Assembly: GCA_029781035.1 (NCBI GenBank)
Contig: JAKOXK010000048.1
Location: 53,341-117,340, forward strand
From: Armatimonadota bacterium
GTDB lineage: Bacteria > Armatimonadota > Fimbriimonadia > Fimbriimonadales > Fimbriimonadaceae
DNA: 64,000 nucleotides
Direction of reading: 5' to 3'
The notes beneath the pieces are model-generated. The model was not told where the DNA came from. It searched no databases and worked only from the letters and a program-made list of their open reading frames with translations. Shown here piece after piece: positions 18,332 through 26,629 of this stretch (its first letter is position 1; every line of letters begins with the position of its first letter). The translations under genes were made by a program, and so were the position numbers.

Positions 18332-20902
18332 TCAATCCTCCGTCAGCTCCTGAACGATCTCGCGCCAAGGTCGCTGGGCGGAAGAGGAAACGTCGACTCC
18401 TGATTCGGCCAGGTCGAGGAGTCGACGGCCGATCTCGCTTTTGCGGGCAGACTGGGTTTCCTGCGCGATCCTTTGGGCAGCGCGAAGGGCCAAGGTCTGC
18501 TTGAGAGGATCGCCGATTGACGACCAAAAGTCTGAAGCGTCGATCAGTCCTGCCGTGAGGGCTTCCAGCCTCTGGCCCTCATGGGCCAGTCGGATCAATG
18601 CCTTCCAGTTGCGCTCGCTTTCCGCCGGCTTTCCGCACGCCTGGTACGCCAACGCGATCGGCCGGTGCACGTGCAACATCAGAGACTTCTCCGATTCCGC
18701 GACGGGCACGCCTTCCGCCTGTTGAGCCCGCCTCAGGGCAGCGTCCTTGTCGCCCTTGCGCAAAAAGTGCGCAGACTGCATGGCACGGGCGGTCGCCTCC
18801 ACGCCGGTCAACGCTGCATGTCGGGCCTTCCGGAGACCGATGGCCATGAGCCGCTTGAACTCGTCTTCGCGACCTTCCCCCTGGGCAAGGTCGGCGAGAT
18901 CCAGTTCGGCGTTGACGGCAGCCTTGAGGTCGCCAGACTCGAGAGCCAACGCGCGCCTCCTTTCCCAGGCCTCCCTCGCTTGGTCCCGGTTACCCGACCT
19001 GGCATGATGGGCGCCGTCCATCCCGAGAAGCATCGCCTCGAGCTCTCCATCCGGCGACTTGGCCAGGACATCGTGCATGGCCCGGGACAGCTTTTCGTAT
19101 TCACCGCGCATGCCTGCCTCAATCAACAATCCGCCCATTTCGGGAACCATTCTTCTGACGGCCTCCAAATCCACGGTCTGCAGCGCATGGTTCATGGCCT
19201 GCCGCAGATTCCCGAGCTCGGTCACCAACTGGCCGTGCGCCTGGCCGAGTCTTCCCGTCTGCAACGTTCCTTTGATCGAGTCGGCCACTGCCAGAAAGCG
19301 GTCAAGGTGTCGTTTTTTCAGTTCAGACTCTCGCTGGACGCTCTCAGTGAAATACTCCCGCACGGCGTCAAGGAGCCAGTAGCGTATCCGGCCAAAGTGA
19401 GTCTCAGCTTGCAGAAGTGAGTGGTCGCGCAACACCGCCAGGTGCTCAAAGACGTCGTCGCGAAAAATCGGGCCACACACCGCAACGGCGTCTTCGGCGT
19501 AGAATCCACCGCTGAACCAACTCAAGAGACCGACGAGTCGTCGCTCCCGATCCGAAAGGAGCGACAACGAGCCTTCCAACACGCTGCGCAATTCGACGTG
19601 CCGATCCGGAACTCCGATCGGGCCCAACCATTGACTCGACTGCATGAGGATCTGTCGATGAACCTCCTCCAGGCTCATCAGCCGAAGCCTGGCCGCCGCC
19701 AGTCGTATCGACAGCGGCACCCCCTGCAGGACTTCGCACACCTCGCGGACAAGAGACCGGTTACCGCGATCCAGTTTGAACTCGGGATCGACGACTTGCG
19801 CCTCATGCTTAAAGAGCTCCATCGCCTCGGACGAACCACCTGACACGATCGTGTTCGACAGTGGAGCCAGCGCGAACTCGGACTCGCCGTCAATCCTGAG
19901 AGCAGTGCGGCTCGTCACGAGAAAGCGCGCTCCAGGAGCACGGCCGACGATGTCTTGCACGAATTGAGACTGCGCTCCCAAGCGGTCCATCGAGTCGAGG
20001 ACGAACAGCACGTGCCCATCGTCGACCTGGGCGATGACTCCAGCGACATCTGACGTGGTCGGAGCGTCTTCTGAATGCCCGACCATCATGGCACCCATGA
20101 CCTCGTCCGGCGTCTCAAACGGTCCACAGTCGATGAAGACGGCCATGCAGTCGTCGCGACAAAGCGTCTCCGCCACCCGGCACGCAAGCCTGGTCTTCCC
20201 GATCCCGCCCGATCCGGTGATCGTGACGACTCGCGAATCGTCCCGCGTCAGCAGTCCACTGATTTCCGTCAGTTCCCGGTGTCTGCCGATGAAGGGTCGG
20301 CCGGAGCCCGGATTGGGGCCGACGAAACGCAATGGACGGACTGACATTTGGACTGGCAGAGCCAAGGTCGCCGACGCGGCTTCAAGCCGGAACACGTTCA
20401 AAGCAAAGGGTATGTCCCTGAGTTTCCGGGGGCCAAGGCTCGTCAAGCCGACGCCTTTGGGCAGGTCGTCCCGCGCGAGTTCGGCCGTCGCCGACGTCAC
20501 GAGCGTCTCACCTCCTGAGCAGGTCGCCAGGAGCCGGGCCAATCGGTTGAGCCCCGGTCCGAAGTAATCGTCCCCGACCTTGTCGACTGCGGCCGTGTGG
20601 ACGGCGACGCGGACCCGGATCTGGCAGTCATCCGGCCACGCGGTCGCCTGAATGCGCTCTTGCACAAGATGGGCAGCGTTCACTGCAGACGGCGCATGGT
20701 CGAAAACCGCATAGAACCCGTCGCCGACCGTCTTGAAAACGTCACCGCCGCAACTGCCGATGACGTCCTTGAGGAGGCGGTTGTGCTCGGGCAAGGCCAG
20801 TCGCATCGAACCCGGGGTGGCTTCCCAAAGTCGGGAGCTACCCTCGATGTCGGTGAAAAGCAACGTCACGATGACGCTGCCATCGGCGGCTTCTGTCGTC
20901 AT
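18332..20902 (-). CDS. Class III adenylate/guanylate cyclase domain fused to NB-ARC ATPase and helical repeats
   Basis: An 856-residue cytoplasmic signalling protein. Residues 5-165 are a class III cyclase domain: TLLFTDIEGSS and VGDGFYAVF give the two metal Asp residues, and GPGLNRLARL gives the transition-state Asn and Arg. Residues 200-480 are an NB-ARC/AfsR-type ATPase with Walker A GSGGIGKT near residue 230 and FVLDSMDRL as Walker B. The rest is TPR-like helices. I chose ATG 20902, preceded by AAGGTG at a good distance; a TTG 18 nt earlier is possible. Such fusions are known from several phyla, but the stimuli are not known. Confidence 0.87.
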   Translation of the reverse strand: MTTEAADGSVIVTLLFTDIEGSSRLWEATPGSMRLALPEHNRLLKDVIGSCGGDVFKTVGDGFYAVFDHAPSAVNAAHLVQERIQATAWPDDCQIRVRVAVHTAAVDKVGDDYFGPGLNRLARLLATCSGGETLVTSATAELARDDLPKGVGLTSLGPRKLRDIPFALNVFRLEAASATLALPVQMSVRPLRFVGPNPGSGRPFIGRHRELTEISGLLTRDDSRVVTITGSGGIGKTRLACRVAETLCRDDCMAVFIDCGPFETPDEVMGAMMVGHSEDAPTTSDVAGVIAQVDDGHVLFVLDSMDRLGAQSQFVQDIVGRAPGARFLVTSRTALRIDGESEFALAPLSNTIVSGGSSEAMELFKHEAQVVDPEFKLDRGNRSLVREVCEVLQGVPLSIRLAAARLRLMSLEEVHRQILMQSSQWLGPIGVPDRHVELRSVLEGSLSLLSDRERRLVGLLSWFSGGFYAEDAVAVCGPIFRDDVFEHLAVLRDHSLLQAETHFGRIRYWLLDAVREYFTESVQRESELKKRHLDRFLAVADSIKGTLQTGRLGQAHGQLVTELGNLRQAMNHALQTVDLEAVRRMVPEMGGLLIEAGMRGEYEKLSRAMHDVLAKSPDGELEAMLLGMDGAHHARSGNRDQAREAWERRRALALESGDLKAAVNAELDLADLAQGEGREDEFKRLMAIGLRKARHAALTGVEATARAMQSAHFLRKGDKDAALRRAQQAEGVPVAESEKSLMLHVHRPIALAYQACGKPAESERNWKALIRLAHEGQRLEALTAGLIDASDFWSSIGDPLKQTLALRAAQRIAQETQSARKSEIGRRLLDLAESGVDVSSSAQRPWREIVQELTED

Positions 20903-20984
20903 TGGACGGCACCTTGACAACGATGGTACCGCTCCTTCGGCCGAAACCGTGGCGCGGTGCAGATCGGGTTCAAGCGAATCCGGC

Positions 20985-21110
20985 CTACTCCCGGAACTTC
21001 TTCCGGAAGATCAGACCGCCCGCAATGATCAACATGAAGACCAAAGCGAGCGCTGCGAACGCCAAGGTGGGAGGTACCGGCGTCATTTGGGCAACGAGCA
21101 CCCAAGGCAT
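20985..21110 (-). CDS. Small single-pass membrane protein, 41 residues
   Basis: A short frame of 41 codons with ATG start and TAG stop. The peptide has a polar N-terminus (MPWVLVAQM), a TPVPP turn, a hydrophobic helix at residues 16-35 and a basic end RKKFRE. This inside-positive pattern is that of a real membrane peptide. The TATGAT at 21116-21121 lies 5 nt before the ATG, the same layout as larger genes in this window. It is not similar to anything I can name; the VPP-helix-basic order is a little like a PEP-CTERM tail without the rest of the protein. Confidence 0.6.
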   Translation of the reverse strand: MPWVLVAQMTPVPPTLAFAALALVFMLIIAGGLIFRKKFRE

Positions 21111-21115
21111 GTCCC

Positions 21116-21121
21116 ATCATA
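21116..21121 (-). promoter_or_regulatory. -10 element (TATGAT) for the 41-residue membrane protein
   Basis: On the minus strand TATGAT is followed by 5 nt and ATG 21110. Confidence 0.5.
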
Positions 21122-21444
21122 CCAAGTTACGGACATTCGTTCGGTTACGCCGCATACGGGCCTACTGCGGGCACCAACTGTCGGTCGGACATTTGACCCG
21201 CCCAGTCGGGTCACGCGGGGATCGAACCGCGGTCTGAACGGCGATAGGTGCCATAGGTGAACCTGTGAGGCCTCAAACTTGATTGTTGTAATCTGCTTCT
21301 GAGTGGCCGCATGAGAACGGACAGCGAGAAACTCCTTATCTAATAGCCGTCAAATGTCGGTCGGACAAAGACCTTATTTTGTTCGACTCACGCGGAAAAG
21401 GGCCTCTGTACGTCACACAAACACACGTAAAATCAATTCTTACT
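21122..21444. other. Intergenic region with a 13-bp direct repeat
   Basis: About 320 bp without a convincing gene. The sequence TGTCGGTCGGACA occurs twice, at 21179-21191 and 21355-21367, and each copy has TGTC/GACA ends that form a partial dyad. TGTAAT at 21287-21292 and TAAAAT at 21428-21433 could be -10 boxes; the second lies 11 nt before the sulfurtransferase ATG. A stable small RNA is possible but I see no strong terminator. Confidence 0.45.
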
Positions 21445-22314
21445 ATGTCGGCAACAGTGTCGAGCCCGAATGTTGGCTCGTCGGCCGAAGTCCTTGTCTC
21501 AACTGAATGGGTCGCGGAACACCTGGAAGATCCGTCGGTGCGGATCATCGAGTCGAACGAAGACTCGTTGCTCTACGCCACGGGGCATGTGCCGGGTGCT
21601 TTCGAAGTCGATTGGACGCGAGACTTGAACGACCAGGTTGTTCGGGACTTCATCGACGGGCAGAAATTCTCCGCCCTGGCCTCCCGGCTGGGGATCACGC
21701 CAGACACGGTCGTCGTTTTCTATGGCGACAAGAGCAATTGGTGGGCCTGCTATGCCTTCTGGGTCTTCCAACTGTTCGGCCACACGAAAGCGTGCGTCAT
21801 GGACGGCGGCCGCCTGCTTTGGCTCAAGGAGGGCCGTCCGTTGACGACGGTAGTGCCACAAGCCGATACCACCTCCTATCCCGTGCGAACTCGGAACGAC
21901 CGGGTGGACCGGGCCTTTCGCGAGGACATCCTTTTGCACCTTACGGAGCGGGGCTGCCTCGTAGACGTAAGAAGCCCACAGGAGTACGCGGGCGAACGGT
22001 TGCACATGCCCGACTACCCGAACGAAGGAGCGGTCCGCGGGGGCCACATTCCGGGAGCCGTGAACGTTCCTTGGGCGAATGCCGTCGACCCAAACAGTGG
22101 GAAGTTCCTGTCCCCCGACGCCCTCCGCGTCATCTACGAGGAAGAGGCTGGCTTGAAGCCGGAAGACGACATCGTGACTTACTGCCGGATAGGAGAACGG
22201 AGCAGCCACACGTGGTTCGTACTCAAGTACCTACTCGACTACAAGCACGTGCGGAACTACGACGGCAGTTGGACCGAGTGGGGCAACGCCGTCGGCCTCC
22301 CAGTCGAGCGGTGA
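21445..22314 (+). CDS. Sulfurtransferase with two rhodanese domains (thiosulfate/3-mercaptopyruvate type)
   Basis: A 289-residue tandem rhodanese enzyme. The N-terminal domain (residues 15-130) is the inactive one, with [14 protein letters not shown] instead of a Cys loop. The C-terminal domain carries the active Cys247 in the loop CRIGERSS, which is nearer to thiosulfate than to mercaptopyruvate sulfurtransferases. It would move sulfane sulfur to cyanide, thiols or carrier proteins. ATG 21445 is preferred over the earlier in-frame ATG because the -10-like TAAAAT is close upstream. A SufE gene follows after 3 bp, which suggests that SufE is the sulfur acceptor. Confidence 0.88.
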   Translation: MSATVSSPNVGSSAEVLVSTEWVAEHLEDPSVRIIESNEDSLLYATGHVPGAFEVDWTRDLNDQVVRDFIDGQKFSALASRLGITPDTVVVFYGDKSNWWACYAFWVFQLFGHTKACVMDGGRLLWLKEGRPLTTVVPQADTTSYPVRTRNDRVDRAFREDILLHLTERGCLVDVRSPQEYAGERLHMPDYPNEGAVRGGHIPGAVNVPWANAVDPNSGKFLSPDALRVIYEEEAGLKPEDDIVTYCRIGERSSHTWFVLKYLLDYKHVRNYDGSWTEWGNAVGLPVER

Positions 22315-22317
22315 TTC

Positions 22318-22764
22318 ATGCCTTATCCCCAGGCGATCCAAGAGATCGTTGACCTTCTCAGGGCCTTGGACGACCGGACAGAAAGGATCCAGGTCCTGGT
22401 CTCGCTCGCCGAGAGGTTCCGGGACGTAAGCCCTGAGACGGCGATACGCCCGTTCGAGGAGTCTCGCAGGGTTCCCGGCTGTGAGAGCGATGCCTTCGTT
22501 TGGGTCAAAGCGGTTGGCGACAACATGTTCGTGGAGTTCGCAGTTGAAAACCCACAGGGCGTGTCAGCCAAGGCATTGGCGACCGTTCTCAAACTCGGGC
22601 TCGATGGACAGCCGATCGAAGCGGCCGACCAACTTGATGACGAGCTCGTCTTCACGTTGTTCGGCTCAGGCCTGTCGATGGGCAAGAACCTGGGGCTGAC
22701 CAATATGGTTAGGGCTGTCCGCCACCAGGCAGTGTCCCTCCACCGCCAGTCCCCTCGTCCTTAG
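22318..22764 (+). CDS. sufE: SufE-like sulfur acceptor protein
   Basis: A 148-residue SufE family protein. The sulfur-accepting Cys55 lies in RRVPGCESDAFVW, the family's most conserved site, after the N-terminal helix pair (LRALDDRTERIQVLVSLAE). SufE normally takes persulfide sulfur from SufS and passes it to the SufBCD scaffold. No SufS or SufBCD gene is here; the neighbour is a rhodanese, with which it forms a two-gene unit. Its last 56 bp overlap the 3' end of the convergent gene on the minus strand. Confidence 0.88.
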   Translation: MPYPQAIQEIVDLLRALDDRTERIQVLVSLAERFRDVSPETAIRPFEESRRVPGCESDAFVWVKAVGDNMFVEFAVENPQGVSAKALATVLKLGLDGQPIEAADQLDDELVFTLFGSGLSMGKNLGLTNMVRAVRHQAVSLHRQSPRP

Positions 22765-23455
22765 GCACCTTCCACAGCGTCTCCTCACCTTTGGTGACTG
22801 CAGCGCTGCCGTCTCCGGAAGCCGAGAATCCAGGCTTCGCCTCTTTACCAAAGAGGTTGAGGATCGCCGTGCCACCTTTGGGAGACAAATCTGCGATCGC
22901 CCGCTGGTCCTTGTCGAAACCTGTGACTCGCCCGCCATCTGCCGTCGTGTCAATACGGACACCGTGACCGCCTTTCGCGTTCGAGACAAAGATCCGCCCT
23001 CCGTCGTTGGCGGCTGTCAACTCAAGTCCCTGGAGCATCTTGACGACGACGCTCGAATCTGTCGCCGTGGCGGAGAAGCCGTCCTTGCCGGCCGGACCCG
23101 AGACCCGAATGACCGCGTTGGCGTTCGTGTTCAGTGCAATCTGGCCCTGACCTCCGGCGAGCAAAGACACCGACGGCCTGCCCGATCCGTCCAAGAGCAC
23201 GAGCCCTGCCCCTGACGGCTGATTGAGGATCATCCCGATCACACGGTTCCGCTCATCGACCATTCTCAGGCCACCTGAGGGCACAAAAAGCTGGTTGCTG
23301 TTCCGAATGTTCTGGTTCATCTGGCCATAGTCGCCCGGCGGTATTTCGCGCAACTGGCCCCAAGCCTTCTGGGGCCCAGCTTGAGCCAGGAAGCCGCCGA
23401 GGAAGCAACCCGCAAAGGCAACGATGCACAACGTCAAGAACTGACCGCGTCTCAT
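22709..23455 (-). CDS. Membrane-anchored or secreted hypothetical protein
   Basis: A 248-residue protein with an N-terminal signal-anchor (LTLCIVAFAGCFLGGFLAQ at residues 7-25). The remainder looks like beta-strand repeats built on small units such as GRPSVSLLAGGQGQIALNT and GGRIFVSNAKGGHGVRI, with many Gly and Asp. The end is GGGGTLPGGGQP. This pattern suggests an extracellular beta-solenoid or similar structural protein; no enzyme motif is seen. It overlaps sufE convergently by 56 bp. Confidence 0.7.
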   Translation of the reverse strand: MRRGQFLTLCIVAFAGCFLGGFLAQAGPQKAWGQLREIPPGDYGQMNQNIRNSNQLFVPSGGLRMVDERNRVIGMILNQPSGAGLVLLDGSGRPSVSLLAGGQGQIALNTNANAVIRVSGPAGKDGFSATATDSSVVVKMLQGLELTAANDGGRIFVSNAKGGHGVRIDTTADGGRVTGFDKDQRAIADLSPKGGTAILNLFGKEAKPGFSASGDGSAAVTKGEETLWKVPKDEGTGGGGTLPGGGQP

Positions 23456-23512
23456 GAATACTTAGACGGTCCGGATGCTGCCTCGAATCGCGACCGAGGG
23501 TAAAAGGGCTTC

Positions 23513-25282
23513 ATGCTCTCAGCGATGGCGTTGGCCGTGACGCTTCAGGCTGGCCCGCCTATCCCGCGCTTTCAGCCCGCGGCGCCTTTCCCACGACTCC
23601 CATGGATTCGGATCGACCAACGGTTCGCCGGCGGGAGCTTTGCCGACGATGTCTGCCGCCTCAATGATCTTCAGGGTCGCGTGCTTTGGATCGACGGAAC
23701 CGCCAACCTGGACAAGATCAACTCGAACGCGAAGATAGAATCTCTGCTCGCGAAGATCGCCGACGTCGGGTTCAACACGGTGGTTCTGGACGTCAAGCCG
23801 ATCGTCGGACGGACCCTTTATCCCAGTCGATACACCGATCCAATGAATTCGTGGAAGGGCCAGAGCATGCCCAAAGGGTTCGACCCTGTCCGAGAGTTCC
23901 GGAAAGTCACGAAGAACCTTGGGCTCTCGTTCTTTGTCAGTCTCAACGCCTTCAGCGAGGGCCATTCGTACGCCAAGCGCGACGCCATGAAGCCAGACTC
24001 CCTATTCGGCGAGCCGGGCTGGGGCTACGCTCACCCCGAACATCAGTCCGTGGTCTACAAACCGGTTCCCTCCTTTAGGATAGGGCTCTCAACCCGACTT
24101 TGGTCCCTTTGTCCTCGGTTGAACCCCGACCGATGGTCGGAGGACGGGGCCCTCTTCGACAAGCCTCCCCTCCGCGAGGGCGGGGAGGCGACGTTTGTCG
24201 AACTCGACAAGCGCCTTTCTGTCGTGAGAGTCGGTTCGAGACCGCCCGAGGGCCTCAGTCCGGGAGAGCGGATCCTAGTTCTGACCAACCGAGCGGCGAC
24301 CGTAGTGCCCGGGAACCGGGTCTCCCTCGAGACGACCCCCCGCTATGCCCTCACTTCCGAGGATCAAGACCAGATCCCTCTGATGATGAACCCCCTCGAC
24401 CCGGCCGTACAGGAGCGGGTCGTCCGATTCGTCAAGGAGGTGTGCGACACCTATCGTCCAGACGGTCTGCTATTCGACGACCGTTTCCGGTTCCATGGGC
24501 TCGACGCCGACTTCAGTGAACTGTCGCGCGGACTGTTCGAGAAGCACGTCCATACCAAGTTGCGGTGGCCCGACGACGTCTATCGGTATACGCTGAAGCC
24601 CGATCTGACCTCAGGTATTGACCCTGGGCCGTACTTTGACTCGTGGCTCGCGTGGCGCGCAGGCGTCCTGGCCAGGTTCGCTGCCAAAGTTCGGCAGACC
24701 GTGATGGCCTCGAGTCCTGGGGCAGAGTTCGGAATCTACGCCGGATCGTGGTACGGCGACTACGCCAAGTACGGTTCCAATTATGCATCTGCGGCCCTTT
24801 CGGCCGGCTTCCCGTTCCTGACCCCACTTTATCAGCGCACGGGCTTCGCCGCCGACCTCGACGTGCTGATCACGGGCTGCTACTACTCTCTGCCGACGAT
24901 GGAGGCGGCGATGAAGAACAACGCTCCTATCGGTCGGACCGTCGAAGCTGCTGGTGACATCAGCGACAGGGTGGCCCGCGACCAGTGTTGGGTCTACGCA
25001 GGAATCCAACTCGCCGATTTCCAGGGCGATACTGGCGCTGCCGCGAGAGCCATTCAGGCTGCTGCCGCGACGACTCAGGGCGTCATGGTCTTCGACCTCT
25101 CGCACGACATTGATAAGTATTGGCCTCTCTTTCGGGACGCGTTTGCTCACAAGGCCAGGGCGCCACACGCTGTGCGTGGCCTGCTTGACGAGGTCAGGAA
25201 GCGACGCCACGACTGGGATTTGAAGGGGCTGAAGGAGAAGCCGTTCCCGATCCTGGAAGGAGCTCCGGGTTCGGGATTCTGA
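23513..25282 (+). CDS. GHL10-like glycoside hydrolase family protein, secreted
   Basis: A 589-residue protein with a short signal-like N-terminus (MLSAMALAVTLQAGPP). The body has a TIM-barrel pattern of the GHL10/DUF187 kind: IADVGFNTVVLDVKPIVGR, NLGLSFFVSLNAF, and the strand with conserved acids RPDGLLFDDRFRF. GHL10 proteins are thought to act on peptidoglycan-linked or other glycans but few have been tested. A TAAAAG hexamer at 23501-23506 lies 6 nt before the ATG. The gene is monocistronic, between a divergent gene and the AraC regulator. Confidence 0.78.
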   Translation: MLSAMALAVTLQAGPPIPRFQPAAPFPRLPWIRIDQRFAGGSFADDVCRLNDLQGRVLWIDGTANLDKINSNAKIESLLAKIADVGFNTVVLDVKPIVGRTLYPSRYTDPMNSWKGQSMPKGFDPVREFRKVTKNLGLSFFVSLNAFSEGHSYAKRDAMKPDSLFGEPGWGYAHPEHQSVVYKPVPSFRIGLSTRLWSLCPRLNPDRWSEDGALFDKPPLREGGEATFVELDKRLSVVRVGSRPPEGLSPGERILVLTNRAATVVPGNRVSLETTPRYALTSEDQDQIPLMMNPLDPAVQERVVRFVKEVCDTYRPDGLLFDDRFRFHGLDADFSELSRGLFEKHVHTKLRWPDDVYRYTLKPDLTSGIDPGPYFDSWLAWRAGVLARFAAKVRQTVMASSPGAEFGIYAGSWYGDYAKYGSNYASAALSAGFPFLTPLYQRTGFAADLDVLITGCYYSLPTMEAAMKNNAPIGRTVEAAGDISDRVARDQCWVYAGIQLADFQGDTGAAARAIQAAAATTQGVMVFDLSHDIDKYWPLFRDAFAHKARAPHAVRGLLDEVRKRRHDWDLKGLKEKPFPILEGAPGSGF

Positions 25283-25347
25283 CCGCGACCAAACTGAGCA
25301 AGCACGATCAAGCCTGGGGCATGCCCGCATGCCCATCATAGTGTCGG

Positions 25348-26274
25348 ATGAGGACAGATACGCGAAAGGAGTACACGGAGAGGATCACCCTGGCTGTCCA
25401 GGCTGCCCTCAAGCACCTGGATCGTGATCCTGATCCGCGGACTCTCGCCGACGAGGCTGGGTTCTCAAGGTTCCACTTCGGCCGCGTCTTCATGGCTGCA
25501 ACCGGCGAAACGCTCTCCGAGTTTGTGCGCCGTCTGCAGCTTGAGCGCGCAGCATGGCGCTTGGCCCACACGCGGCAGAGCGTGGCCGAAGTTGCCTTCG
25601 ACGCCTCGTATGAATCGCACGAAGCCTTTACTCGAGCGTTCAAGTCGGCCTATTTGGTCGCACCGACCGAGTTCCGTCTGCGCCCGACCCGTCACGAGAT
25701 CCAAAGCCCCAACTCCGTACATTGGTGGCCCGACGGTCGCCGTTCCTTGCCCGAGATAGTCCTTGGTAGAGACACCCCTATGGAAGCAAGACTCACAACG
25801 GTTCCTCAATGGAACCTCGTCGCTCTTCGTCACATTGGCCCGTACCACGAGATCGGGCCCAAATTCGGCGCCCTTTGGCAGTGGGCACAATCCCACGGCG
25901 TAGAGATCCAGGGGGCACTCGGCATCTGGTACGACGACCCAGGGGCCACACCGGCCCACGAACTCCGGTCCGATGCTTGCCTGATCGTCGCTGACGACTT
26001 CGAGCTTCCCAGCCGCGGTGAGGGAGACCCCGACTTGCGGCTCACAACAGTTTCGCCAGGGGAGTACGCCGTCGGCACACACATGGGCAGCTACGAAGGC
26101 TTGGGAGACGCTTGGGCCCGTTTCTGTGGCCAAGCCTTGCCCAATTTGGGGCGTGAAGTAGCGGACTCGCCCAGTTTTGAGGTCTATGTCAACGATTGCA
26201 CAGCCGTTCGGATCGAGGAAGTGCGCACCGACCTCTACGTGAGACTGCTGCCCGAACGTCACGACCAAACATGA
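25348..26274 (+). CDS. AraC family regulator with GyrI-like effector domain
   Basis: A 308-residue two-domain regulator. Residues 10-110 hold two AraC helix-turn-helix units (LADEAGFSRFHFGRVFMAATGE; VAEVAFDASYESHEAFTRAFK is the second). Residues 145-305 are a GyrI/SoxS-like small-molecule-binding domain (LVALRHIGPYHEIGPKF; SPGEYAVGTHMGSYEGL). Relatives such as Rob and BmrR sense hydrophobic drugs, so it could regulate efflux, but the window's efflux operon is 31 kb away. CATAGT or CATCAT lie 5-8 nt before the ATG. Confidence 0.9.
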   Translation: MRTDTRKEYTERITLAVQAALKHLDRDPDPRTLADEAGFSRFHFGRVFMAATGETLSEFVRRLQLERAAWRLAHTRQSVAEVAFDASYESHEAFTRAFKSAYLVAPTEFRLRPTRHEIQSPNSVHWWPDGRRSLPEIVLGRDTPMEARLTTVPQWNLVALRHIGPYHEIGPKFGALWQWAQSHGVEIQGALGIWYDDPGATPAHELRSDACLIVADDFELPSRGEGDPDLRLTTVSPGEYAVGTHMGSYEGLGDAWARFCGQALPNLGREVADSPSFEVYVNDCTAVRIEEVRTDLYVRLLPERHDQT

Positions 26275-26629
26275 GAGTCTCGCGCTGCACATGATCCGGA
26301 GCTTCATGTCATTTCGACTCGCACTCCTTCATGGACTGATTTGTCGTTTTTGATCCGGGCCCTTGGGGTTGGTCGCCCAAGTCGGCCCTTCTGACGCGGG
26401 TATCCTTGCCGGCAACGGTCAAGTCCTGGATGCGTGCCGTTCTTCGGAGCCTCCCACGGGAGTTTGCGGAGAGCGGCATTCAGACGAACTTGGCCCGTCC
26501 ACGTGACGGGTGACGAGTGACGGGTCGCGCGACAGCAGTCGCGGCCTGAAATTGGCCAAACGATAGCCTCGCCGTACCCGGTTGATTCCGTCACGGACCT
26601 CCTCACTCGTCAAAAGCGAGAATCTAACA
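26275..26629. other. 355-bp gap before pnp with a strong hairpin
   Basis: No coding frame here is convincing; the usual upstream partner rpsO is not present on either strand. A hairpin at 26357-26388 pairs GGGCC-CTTGGG with CCCAAG-TC-GGCCC and follows TTTTTG, so it may end the AraC transcript. GTGACGGGT is repeated at 26503-26511 and 26517-26525. GAGAAT at 26618-26623 is 6 nt before the pnp ATG. Confidence 0.5.

Noticed and set aside
26503..26525. GTGACGGGT repeats as a CRISPR or iteron array
   Set aside because: Only two copies with 14-bp period and no spacers; too little for either.
26304..26606. Possible rpsO or other gene in front of pnp
   Set aside because: The minus-strand 100-codon frame and the plus-strand frames have no S15 signature or other family pattern.
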